This document shows, piece after piece, positions 1-6,534 of a DNA stretch of 51,887 nucleotides. Both the position numbers and the translations under genes were made by a program. The notes under the pieces were generated by a model. That model saw only the letters and a program-made list of their open reading frames with translations, was not told where the DNA came from and did not search any database. The first letter of the stretch is position 1. The number at the start of each line of letters is the position of its first letter. Source of the stretch: an uncultured Treponema sp. (GTDB lineage: Bacteria > Spirochaetota > Spirochaetia > Treponematales > Treponemataceae); NCBI GenBank assembly GCA_937894335.1, contig CALCRU010000043.1, positions 1-51,887 of the forward strand, read 5' to 3'.

Positions 1-55
1 GAAAACTCCAAGCGAGGTTGCTGCTTAAACTGTCCTAAAATTTGGGGTCAGTTCA

Positions 56-112
56 TGAATAGCACCAGCACCTCCCCCCAGAAGCTGAGCGCGGATACCA
101 ATTCCATCCGCC
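56..112 (-). pseudogene. degenerate tRNA-Leu-derived copy (outer)
   Basis: Read on the minus strand this stretch keeps the tRNA-Leu D-arm sequence (GGAATTGGTA) and anticodon-stem halves CAGC/GCTG. The anticodon loop is replaced by a G-rich stretch, and the T-arm and 3' acceptor strand are missing. Positions 56-107 are identical over 52 bp to 177-228. It cannot fold as a normal tRNA. It is interpreted as a duplicated and decayed relative of the intact tRNA-Leu at 304-385; a small structured RNA cannot be excluded. Confidence 0.6.
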
Positions 113-125
113 ACACAAAAAGCAT

Positions 126-158
126 AAAAAAAAGGACTGCTCGTTTTGAACAGTCCTT
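126..158 (-). terminator. intrinsic terminator after the middle tRNA-Leu-like copy
   Basis: The 8-bp stem AAGGACTG/CAGTCCTT (132-139 with 151-158) has an 11-nt loop and runs into eight T residues when read on the minus strand. It lies directly after the tRNA-like 3' end at 161. Its stem shares the core GGACTG/CAGTCC with the hairpin after the intact tRNA, so terminator and tRNA appear to have been duplicated together. Confidence 0.8.
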
Positions 159-160
159 GT

Positions 161-235
161 TGCGGAGAACCTGACTTGAATAGCACCAGCACCTCCCCCC
201 AGAAGCTGAGCGCGGATACCAATTCCATTCCCCAA
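161..235 (-). pseudogene. degenerate tRNA-Leu-derived copy (middle)
   Basis: On the minus strand the 3' half keeps the tRNA-Leu T-loop and acceptor strand (TTCAAGTCAGG then TCTCCGCA), and the 5' side keeps GGAATTGGTA. The anticodon loop is expanded to about 14 nt with a GGGGGGAGG run, no GAG anticodon sits in a 7-nt loop, and the variable arm is lost. The 5' acceptor strand (TTGGGGA) no longer pairs fully with TCTCCGC. It is probably a nonfunctional tRNA copy. The 52-bp block 177-228 is identical to 56-107. Confidence 0.65.
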
Positions 236-268
236 ACAGATTGAAAAACAAATTACGAAACAGATTCC

Positions 269-296
269 AAAAAAAAAGACTGTCATAACGACAGTC
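269..296 (-). terminator. intrinsic terminator of tRNA-Leu
   Basis: A perfect 7-bp stem GACTGTC/GACAGTC with a 5-nt loop (278-296) is followed by nine T residues on the minus strand (269-277). It lies eight bases beyond the tRNA 3' end. Confidence 0.88.
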
Positions 297-303
297 CTTA
301 AGT

Positions 304-385
304 TGCGGAGAACCTGACTTGAACAGGCACAGCTTTCGCCACCAGCACCTCAAGCTGGCGTGTCTACCAATTCCACCATCCCCGC
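304..385 (-). tRNA. tRNA-Leu (GAG anticodon)
   Basis: The minus strand folds as a class II tRNA. The acceptor GCGGGGA pairs with TCTCCGC (one G-U), the D-arm contains GGAATTGGTA, and the anticodon stem CCAGC/GCTGG closes the loop TTGAGGT with anticodon GAG. A long variable arm and a T-arm with loop TTCAAGT follow. The discriminator is A and CCA is not encoded. It reads CUC and CUU leucine codons. It is flanked by its own promoter and terminator, and two decayed copies lie downstream. Confidence 0.95.
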
Positions 386-398
386 AGAATATGCTAGC

Positions 399-427
399 AC
401 TATATACTTTTTACAAAACTGTGTCAA
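399..427 (-). promoter_or_regulatory. sigma-70-type promoter of tRNA-Leu
   Basis: On the minus strand TTGACA (427-422) and TATAGT (404-399) are separated by exactly 17 bp. The -10 ends about 13 nt before the mature tRNA 5' end at 385, as expected for a short 5' leader removed by RNase P. Confidence 0.8.
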
Positions 428-493
428 GGGGGTAAGCAGGAGGCTTCTTCGGCACTTGACAACGAATCAAATATCATTCAGACTTTTATACAT

Positions 494-1456
494 ATGCAGG
501 GTCTTATACTGAACGGAAGCAAAAACATCTTTGAAGTCGAATGCGACGATGACACAGTCCGTTCCTGCTCCATAAAAGGCAAAATCCTCAAAGCTAGCGA
601 AGGCTACTACAATCCCATTGCGCCCGGAGACATTGTAGAACTTGACGATGACACTCTTGAAGACTCAAAGGCACAGATTGTTGATTTAGTTCCCAGAAAA
701 AATGAATTTGTAAGGTGGAACATAAAAAAACGACAGCCCCAACTTCTTGCCGCAAACCTAGACTATCTTCTTATCGTAACAACACCGGACAATCCACCCT
801 TTAGACCTCGCTTCATAGACAGGGCGCTTGCACAAGCCGAGTACGAAGAAATTACTCCAGTAATCGTATGCAACAAGTACGACATTCCGGCCTCTCAGAA
901 TGAAGACTTTCAGGCCCGCCTTGCAGAATGGGAACGAATAGGTTACCGAGTGCTTAGAGTTTCTGCAAAAAGCGGAGAAGGCATGATGGAACTTGCTGAA
1001 CTTCTGGAAGACAAACTGTCGGCCTTAGTTGGTCAGAGCGGTGTGGGCAAAAGCAGCATCATAAATGTTTTGGACAACACTGTAGTTTTAAAGACAGGAA
1101 GTCTTTCTCAAAAGTACGGACGGGGAACTCATACCACCACAAAGGGCGCCCTTATGCACATCAATCTGAATGAATCCCTTACAGGAGGAGTTCAAGGCTC
1201 AACTGCAGACATAATAGACACCCCTGGCGTAAGAAGATTTCTGCTCCACGACATTTCTGCACAAAACCTTGCCCTCTACTTTAGAGACTTCAAGCCTTAT
1301 CTTGGAAAGTGCGAGTTTGGAATGAGCTGCTCACACAAAGGCGAAAAAGGATGCGCCATACAAAAAGCAGTAAACGAAGGAAGCATAAGCCCCCTCCGCT
1401 ACGAAAGTTGGAAAATAATCAGTGATGAAATGGAAAGCGGAAGCTTTGAAGACTAG
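494..1456 (+). CDS. rsgA: ribosome small-subunit biogenesis GTPase RsgA
   Basis: The 320-residue protein is a circularly permuted GTPase that acts late in 30S subunit maturation. An N-terminal OB-like domain is followed by the G4 motif NKYD (127-130), the P-loop GQSGVGKS (180-187) and G3 DTPG (242-245), the permuted order diagnostic of RsgA. A C-terminal zinc-binding pattern (Cys273, Cys279, His281, Cys287) matches the family's treble-clef region. Length is normal. No Shine-Dalgarno sequence precedes the ATG and no convincing promoter pair was found; a TTGACA at 456-461 has no well-spaced -10. The gene diverges from tRNA-Leu and converges on the DUF4097 gene with a 3-bp gap. Confidence 0.95.
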   Translation: MQGLILNGSKNIFEVECDDDTVRSCSIKGKILKASEGYYNPIAPGDIVELDDDTLEDSKAQIVDLVPRKNEFVRWNIKKRQPQLLAANLDYLLIVTTPDNPPFRPRFIDRALAQAEYEEITPVIVCNKYDIPASQNEDFQARLAEWERIGYRVLRVSAKSGEGMMELAELLEDKLSALVGQSGVGKSSIINVLDNTVVLKTGSLSQKYGRGTHTTTKGALMHINLNESLTGGVQGSTADIIDTPGVRRFLLHDISAQNLALYFRDFKPYLGKCEFGMSCSHKGEKGCAIQKAVNEGSISPLRYESWKIISDEMESGSFED

Positions 1457-1459
1457 CGT

Positions 1460-2194
1460 CTAATCCAGACGGACATTTCCCACATCACTTTCTGCATGAA
1501 TTCTTTTTGAACCACTAACTGCACCCTGTGAAAAGTTTCTCTTGTAGGATGAGCCAAAGGCGTGAACATTTCCCACATCAGTTAAAAGCGTAACAGTGTA
1601 GTCTTCGGCTTTTTCTTCAGAGGGAAGTTCTATCGTAACATTTCCCACATCAGACTTTGCATCACAAGTGTCAAATAAAGTGTTGCGGATTTTTACATTT
1701 CCTGTATCACTTTCCACCGTCAGTTTTGTCGCCTTAGAATCTTCCACAATGCAGTTTCCCACATCAGAAGAAACAGAAAATTCTACTGAACTTATTTCTT
1801 CAACCCTGCAGTTGCCCACATCGCTAAATACTTTTATTTTTACAAGTTCATAAGGAACTGTTACCTCAACATTGCATTTAACTCCTGTCGAAGTAAATGT
1901 CTGCCTAACCTTAGGCTGAGTAATACGAAGCATTCCACCCGACAGACTGTATTCAGGAGTAAACCTTGAATCCGAGCATTCAACAGAAAGGACTGCTGTG
2001 TTGCCCCTTTTAACAGTAATGTTTCCTACAGAGAGATCTGTCTCAAGGGTAGAAAAACTTTCATTCAGAATCTGCTCATAGCTGCCTTCACCTTTTTTTA
2101 CAGTCTTTCCAAACACTCCAAAATGAATGCAAGAACCGAGCACTATGCACACAACAGTAACGGCACACAAAATCACAAGAAATGTTTTCTTCAT
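1460..2194 (-). CDS. DUF4097-family beta-strand repeat protein
   Basis: The 244-residue protein has an N-terminal hydrophobic segment (about residues 3-22) that anchors or exports it. A repetitive beta-rich domain follows in which the short motif DVGN recurs about every 19-25 residues, the hallmark of DUF4097 putative adhesin or beta-helix proteins. The start at 2194 is chosen because AAGGAG lies just upstream and the signal-like segment begins there; an in-frame extension to 2290 would overlap the upstream gene's coding end. It is last in a PadR-HAAS-DUF4097 operon, a combination commonly linked to envelope stress sensing. The molecular function is unknown. Confidence 0.85.
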   Translation of the reverse strand: MKKTFLVILCAVTVVCIVLGSCIHFGVFGKTVKKGEGSYEQILNESFSTLETDLSVGNITVKRGNTAVLSVECSDSRFTPEYSLSGGMLRITQPKVRQTFTSTGVKCNVEVTVPYELVKIKVFSDVGNCRVEEISSVEFSVSSDVGNCIVEDSKATKLTVESDTGNVKIRNTLFDTCDAKSDVGNVTIELPSEEKAEDYTVTLLTDVGNVHAFGSSYKRNFSQGAVSGSKRIHAESDVGNVRLD

Positions 2195-2223
2195 ATAAAT
2201 CTCCTTACAGAACACAAAGTTCG

Positions 2224-3432
2224 TTAATCTTTTCCGTAAATGTTTTTGATAAGAGTAGACGCAACCGCAGCAATTGGCCAAATTATCCATGTAAAGTGCC
2301 AGTCAAAAGTGAGGAAGCTCCAGATAAGGTAAACGCAAGTGACGGTTGGCCAGAAGACGCTCATAACCGCTTCGGCAGTTTTATTTGTGTAAGACTTTGG
2401 CTCACGGTCAGAAGAATATGTTTCCTCAGAATCCGATGAAGTTGCATACAGATTTTTTATGAGCATAGAAACAACTCCGCCTATGACAAAGATAAGCCAG
2501 GTGTACTGCCACTTTTTTGTTGCAAAGGAAATGATAAAATAAAGGCAGACAATGCTAGGCCAGAAGATGCTCATGATTACCGCGACAGTTTTGTTCGAGT
2601 AAGTTTTGCCTTCATTGTTTGCATAACTTCCGCTGATTGTAGTTACATCATTCAGCATAAGAAGTCTGTTAAAGGATTCTATTTTCTTTGAGGAAGAAAC
2701 AAGTAGGAAAACTCCCGCTCCTACAAAAACAAAAATTGTTGCCGCACCTAAAGTTGTAAGAAAATCATCGTTGCGCAAATTTAGAGTTCCAATAAAAGAA
2801 ACTGGAACTACGCACAAAATGCACAGCACGATTCCTATTGTGCGGAAAACATTATGCGTTGGCATGTAGGCCTTTTTCTGGGAAGAAACATATTCTGCAC
2901 CAGCCATATCGATTGAACACAACTGAGTCTTAAGAAATTTCCATTCGTTCATTCTTGAACCTGAAAGTACAAAGAGGGCGACTCCTGTGGCAATAAAGAT
3001 AAACAACATGGCAACTCCCACAGCAGAAGCAAGCTGATCTGAAAGATATCCCACTTCAGCAAAAGCACTTAAGGTAATTACTGGAACGCAGCATGTAATG
3101 CAGAACAATACCCCCAGCGCAACAGAATGAGCCGAACGGCCAGCATCGCTCAAATAGTCCTTTATCTGCTGAAGAGAAAGAGTCCGTCTTTCTTTTTTTT
3201 CTTCGCCAGAATGAACAACTCCACCTATGCCAAGACTGTCTGCAAGTTCTTCAAGGTTTCCAAATTCTGCAATTACAGTTCCCACTGCCTCGTTCTGAGA
3301 CTTACCCTCTGCAATAAGTTCAGAGTACTTGTCTTCCATCATCTGCAGAAGTTCAGCCTTTGCCTTTTTTACTGCTTCCGTATTTGGCAGCTGTGCAAAC
3401 ATTGATTCAAGATAGCTTCTTATAGCATCCAT
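2224..3432 (-). CDS. HAAS/DUF1700-like domain membrane protein
   Basis: The 402-residue protein begins with a helical region (residues 1-75) resembling the HAAS or permease-prefix domain, including the typical segment spanning KSQNEAVGTVIAEFGN. About eight hydrophobic transmembrane segments follow, the last four forming two similar pairs (compare the two copies of SNKTVAVIMSIFWP and TNKTAEAVMSVFWP), which suggests internal duplication. A GGAGG Shine-Dalgarno sequence precedes the ATG. It follows the PadR gene by 12 bp; such HAAS proteins usually accompany PadR regulators and DUF4097 proteins. It is probably an inner-membrane partner of the module. No enzymatic motif is visible. Confidence 0.75.
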   Translation of the reverse strand: MDAIRSYLESMFAQLPNTEAVKKAKAELLQMMEDKYSELIAEGKSQNEAVGTVIAEFGNLEELADSLGIGGVVHSGEEKKERRTLSLQQIKDYLSDAGRSAHSVALGVLFCITCCVPVITLSAFAEVGYLSDQLASAVGVAMLFIFIATGVALFVLSGSRMNEWKFLKTQLCSIDMAGAEYVSSQKKAYMPTHNVFRTIGIVLCILCVVPVSFIGTLNLRNDDFLTTLGAATIFVFVGAGVFLLVSSSKKIESFNRLLMLNDVTTISGSYANNEGKTYSNKTVAVIMSIFWPSIVCLYFIISFATKKWQYTWLIFVIGGVVSMLIKNLYATSSDSEETYSSDREPKSYTNKTAEAVMSVFWPTVTCVYLIWSFLTFDWHFTWIIWPIAAVASTLIKNIYGKD

Positions 3433-3444
3433 ATATTTCCTCCG

Positions 3445-3783
3445 TCAAGCAATTTCCTTGGGCACAAAACAGTCAACAACTTCTTTTGTCACCTGCCATT
3501 CATCGCACTTTTCTTTGTAATAGGCGCGCCCTGCTTTTGTTATACGGTAGTAGGTACGCTGCCTTCCGTTTTCGGCCATCTTTGAAAAGGAAGATATGTA
3601 GCCATTTTTTTCCATTCGGGTAAAGGCGGAATAAAGCGTTGTCTCCTTTATGATATACTTTTCTTCCGTCATTTTTTTTATCCGCTTGGAAACTTCGTAG
3701 CCATACGAGTCACCTTCCTTTAAGAGGCTCAGAATCATGGTGTCATTGTAACCGCGAATGACATCAGAACTGATTTCTGCCAT
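3445..3783 (-). CDS. PadR-family transcriptional regulator
   Basis: The 112-residue protein matches the small PadR winged-helix class: LSLLKEGDSYGYEVSKRI at the first helices, TLYSAFTRMEKNGYI as recognition helix plus wing entry, and RTYYRITKAGRAYY in the wing. AAAGGAGG lies before the ATG. It heads the operon with the HAAS and DUF4097 genes. Palindromes lie between its strong promoter and the start codon, so autorepression is the likely mode of control. The effector is unknown. Confidence 0.92.
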   Translation of the reverse strand: MAEISSDVIRGYNDTMILSLLKEGDSYGYEVSKRIKKMTEEKYIIKETTLYSAFTRMEKNGYISSFSKMAENGRQRTYYRITKAGRAYYKEKCDEWQVTKEVVDCFVPKEIA

Positions 3784-3823
3784 AAGTCCTCCTTTAGCAA
3801 TCCTACGACAGGTAATACTTCGT

Positions 3824-3872
3824 CTAACAATACTTTGTTAGCCGTTACTATGTCTGTCGTAGTACTACAGAC
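3824..3872. promoter_or_regulatory. two palindromes, candidate PadR operators
   Basis: CTAACAA/TTGTTAG (3824-3841, 4-bp spacer) is a perfect inverted repeat. GTCTGT/ACAGAC (3852-3872) is a second one with an inner perfect GTAGTACTAC. The second abuts the -10 box of the PadR operon and covers the predicted start of transcription; the first lies in the leader. Position makes them candidate operators. Binding by the adjacent PadR protein is inferred. Confidence 0.6.
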
Positions 3873-3901
3873 AATATATACCTCTTTCTGGCACTTGTCA
3901 A
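3873..3901 (-). promoter_or_regulatory. consensus promoter of the PadR-HAAS-DUF4097 operon
   Basis: On the minus strand TTGACA (3901-3896) and TATATT (3878-3873) are 17 bp apart. A near-consensus promoter followed directly by a palindrome is the pattern expected of a strong but repressed operon. Confidence 0.75.
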
Positions 3902-3928
3902 GCAAATTCTTTAACAATTATCCGCATA

Positions 3929-3957
3929 TTGAAAATTCAACATGAATACAGTATTGT
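3929..3957 (+). promoter_or_regulatory. pepT promoter, predicted leaderless start
   Basis: TTGAAA (3929-3934) and TATTGT (3952-3957) are separated by 17 bp. The -10 ends six nucleotides before the pepT ATG and there is no Shine-Dalgarno sequence, so transcription should begin at or within a few bases of the start codon. Confidence 0.6.
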
Positions 3958-3963
3958 AGAGTC

Positions 3964-5238
3964 ATGGACTTTACAGAAATTCTTACAAAACCTTACGCAA
4001 AGCCCCTTATGGAAAGGTTTTTGCGCTATGTAAAAACATACACTACATCAGACAGCGACAGGGCAGACGCAGGAGAACAGCCCAGTACCCCTCAGCAGAA
4101 AGATCTAGCAGCCCTTCTTGCAAAAGAAATGCAGGCGCTTGGAATTCAGGGCGTTCAGACTACACAGTGGTGCTATGTTTACGGATACATTCCAGCATCA
4201 AAAGGATTTGAATCGGTTCCTTCCATTGCACTTCTTGCCCACATGGACACATCGGAAGAAGTAACTGGAAAAGATGTAAAGCCGATTGTTCACGAGCACT
4301 ACGACGGAAAGCCCATAACACTTCCCTACGGAATTACCCTTGATCCTTCCACAGATAAAGAACTTATGTTTTCTGCTAAGGCAAATGACACAATCATTAC
4401 CAGTGACGGAACAACTCTTTTAGGGGCAGACGACAAGGCCGGCGTTGCAGAAATAATGACGGCGGTAAGCGAGCTTTTAAGTCATCCAGAAATTTCCCAC
4501 GGAAAAATAGAAATTATTTTTTCTCCAGACGAGGAAACCGGTCACGGAATGGATCATGTTCCCCTTGAACTTATTTCTTCAAAGCAGGCCTACACTGTAG
4601 ACGGAGGACACTTTGCAGAACTTGAAACTGAATGCTTTAATGCTTACAGAAGTGACATTACTTTTACAGGAGTTGCAAAACACACAGGAAGCGCACGCCC
4701 CGTTATGGTAAACGCAATCTGCATGGCTTCTGCATTTGTTGCTTCCCTACCCCGTCACGAAATGCCCGAAACCACAGACGGCTTTATGGGGTTTTACGCA
4801 CCCCTTACCATAAAGGGCAGCATGGAAACCGCAACAGTAGGACTACTTCTTAGGGACTTTGACACACAGGGAATGGAAAGACGAAAGGCACTTGTAGAAC
4901 AGCTTGCACAGGCAACGGCAGCATCTTTTGGCGGAAAGACAAAGGTTGAGCACACCCAGCAGTATGTAAACATGAAGAATGCCCTTGATCAAAATCCCAG
5001 TGTCGTACAGAATCTCGTTGAGGCCTACAGGCGCTCTGGCATAACGCCAACCTTTCCTCCAATTAGGGGTGGAACTGACGGCTCACGGCTTACAGAAATG
5101 GGAATTCCTACGCCAAACATTTTTACAGGCGGACACAATTTTCATTCACGCTACGAATGGGCAAGTTTTGGAACAATGGTTTACGCAACGCAGGTTCTTA
5201 TTGAACTTTGCCAAGTGTGGGCCGAACAGAAGAGGTAA
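3964..5238 (+). CDS. pepT: peptidase T (tripeptide aminopeptidase, M20B)
   Basis: The 424-residue cytoplasmic dizinc aminopeptidase removes the N-terminal residue from tripeptides. Family landmarks are visible in order: zinc ligand and catalytic Asp in AHMDTS, the bridging Asp in LLGADDKAG, catalytic Glu-Glu in SPDEETGHG, the DGG motif, and a C-terminal zinc His in FTGGHNFHS. Length is normal for PepT. The start matches the family N-terminus and sits six bases after a -10 box. The stop codon is separated from murA by 2 bp, so the two are co-transcribed. Confidence 0.94.
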   Translation: MDFTEILTKPYAKPLMERFLRYVKTYTTSDSDRADAGEQPSTPQQKDLAALLAKEMQALGIQGVQTTQWCYVYGYIPASKGFESVPSIALLAHMDTSEEVTGKDVKPIVHEHYDGKPITLPYGITLDPSTDKELMFSAKANDTIITSDGTTLLGADDKAGVAEIMTAVSELLSHPEISHGKIEIIFSPDEETGHGMDHVPLELISSKQAYTVDGGHFAELETECFNAYRSDITFTGVAKHTGSARPVMVNAICMASAFVASLPRHEMPETTDGFMGFYAPLTIKGSMETATVGLLLRDFDTQGMERRKALVEQLAQATAASFGGKTKVEHTQQYVNMKNALDQNPSVVQNLVEAYRRSGITPTFPPIRGGTDGSRLTEMGIPTPNIFTGGHNFHSRYEWASFGTMVYATQVLIELCQVWAEQKR

Positions 5239-5240
5239 TT

Positions 5241-6524
5241 ATGTACGAGTATCATATTGAAGGCGGATTCCCTATAAAGGGAACTGTTCAGGCAAGCGGA
5301 AACAAAAATGCAGCTCTTCCCTGCATTGCGGCATCCCTTCTCACAGATGAAACCGTAATCCTAAAAAACATTCCCGACATAGAAGACACGGGAGTAATGC
5401 TTGAAATTTTAAAAGCCCTTGGTGCGGAAGTAAAAAACACAGCTTCCCACGAGTGGAGCATTACCTGCAGGAACATTGTGAGAAGCGATATTCCTCTTGC
5501 GCTTAGCAAAAAAATTAGGGCATCAATTCTGTTTGCAGGTCCACTTGTTGCCCGCACTGGAAAAGCCATAATGCCACCCCCAGGAGGAGATGTAATAGGA
5601 AGGCGCAGACTAGACACTCACTTTCTGGCCCTTACAGAACTGGGTGCACGAGTTACCACAGTGGGTAAATTTGAATTTTCGGCAAACAAACTTGTGGGAA
5701 CAGACATCTTCCTTGACGAAACTTCGGTAACTGCAACCGAAAACGCAATCATGGCGGCGGTTCTGGCAGAAGGCGTAACAGACATTACAAATGCGGCAAG
5801 CGAACCCCATGTTCAGGATTTGTGCAACATGCTTAACGCAATGGGTGCAAAAATAAGTGGCGTTGGAAGCAACATACTTCACATAGAAGGCGTTAAAAAA
5901 CTTGGCGGCACAGAATATGCAATTGGTCCTGACTTTATGGAAATAGGTTCTTTCATAGGACTGGCGGCCGCTACCCACGGTTCCATTTCAATTACAGGCG
6001 TAAGAGAAAGGGACATGAGGCCACTGCGCATTTCTTACGGAAAACTTGGAATAAGATGGGAAATTGAGAACGGTACGCTTACTGTAAACGCTCAGCAGGA
6101 AATGAAGGTAAACACAGATCTGGGCGGAATGATTCCAAAAATAGATGACTCTCCATGGCCAGGATTTCCGCCGGACTTAACAAGCATTATGACTGTTGTT
6201 GCTACTCAGGTTTCGGGGACTGTTCTGATTTTTGAAAAGATGTTTGAAAGCAGAATGTTCTTTGTTGACAAACTGATTAACATGGGCGCATGCATTACCC
6301 TGTGTGACCCACACCGAGCCGTCGTAACAGGACCAAGCACCCTGCACGGAGACCACCTTGTTTCTCCAGATGTAAGGGCAGGAATGGCTATGGTAATTGC
6401 GGCAATGGCTGCCCACGGCGAAAGCGTCATTAGTAATGTGTACCAGATTGAACGAGGTTACGAGCATTTGGTAGAACGGCTACAGGCTTTAGGCGCACAC
6501 ATTACCAGAGTAGACATTCAGTAA
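5241..6524 (+). CDS. murA: UDP-N-acetylglucosamine 1-carboxyvinyltransferase, Asp-type
   Basis: MurA transfers enolpyruvate from PEP to UDP-GlcNAc, the first committed step of peptidoglycan synthesis. The 427-residue protein has Lys22 in SGNKNA and the GFPPDL segment that carries the catalytic Asp. The loop residue that is Cys115 in most bacteria is Asp117 here (PPGGDVIG). The same substitution in mycobacteria and chlamydiae prevents alkylation by fosfomycin, so natural fosfomycin resistance is predicted. The start at 5241 is chosen over an upstream ATG at 5208 because that would overlap pepT and extend beyond the conserved N-terminus; AAGAGGT precedes it. Confidence 0.95.
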   Translation: MYEYHIEGGFPIKGTVQASGNKNAALPCIAASLLTDETVILKNIPDIEDTGVMLEILKALGAEVKNTASHEWSITCRNIVRSDIPLALSKKIRASILFAGPLVARTGKAIMPPPGGDVIGRRRLDTHFLALTELGARVTTVGKFEFSANKLVGTDIFLDETSVTATENAIMAAVLAEGVTDITNAASEPHVQDLCNMLNAMGAKISGVGSNILHIEGVKKLGGTEYAIGPDFMEIGSFIGLAAATHGSISITGVRERDMRPLRISYGKLGIRWEIENGTLTVNAQQEMKVNTDLGGMIPKIDDSPWPGFPPDLTSIMTVVATQVSGTVLIFEKMFESRMFFVDKLINMGACITLCDPHRAVVTGPSTLHGDHLVSPDVRAGMAMVIAAMAAHGESVISNVYQIERGYEHLVERLQALGAHITRVDIQ

Positions 6525-6534
6525 AGAATCTTAA

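Noticed and set aside
48..353. Frames translating the tRNA-Leu-derived copies
   Set aside because: They overlap the tRNA and terminators and their apparent protein repeats come from the duplicated tRNA sequence.
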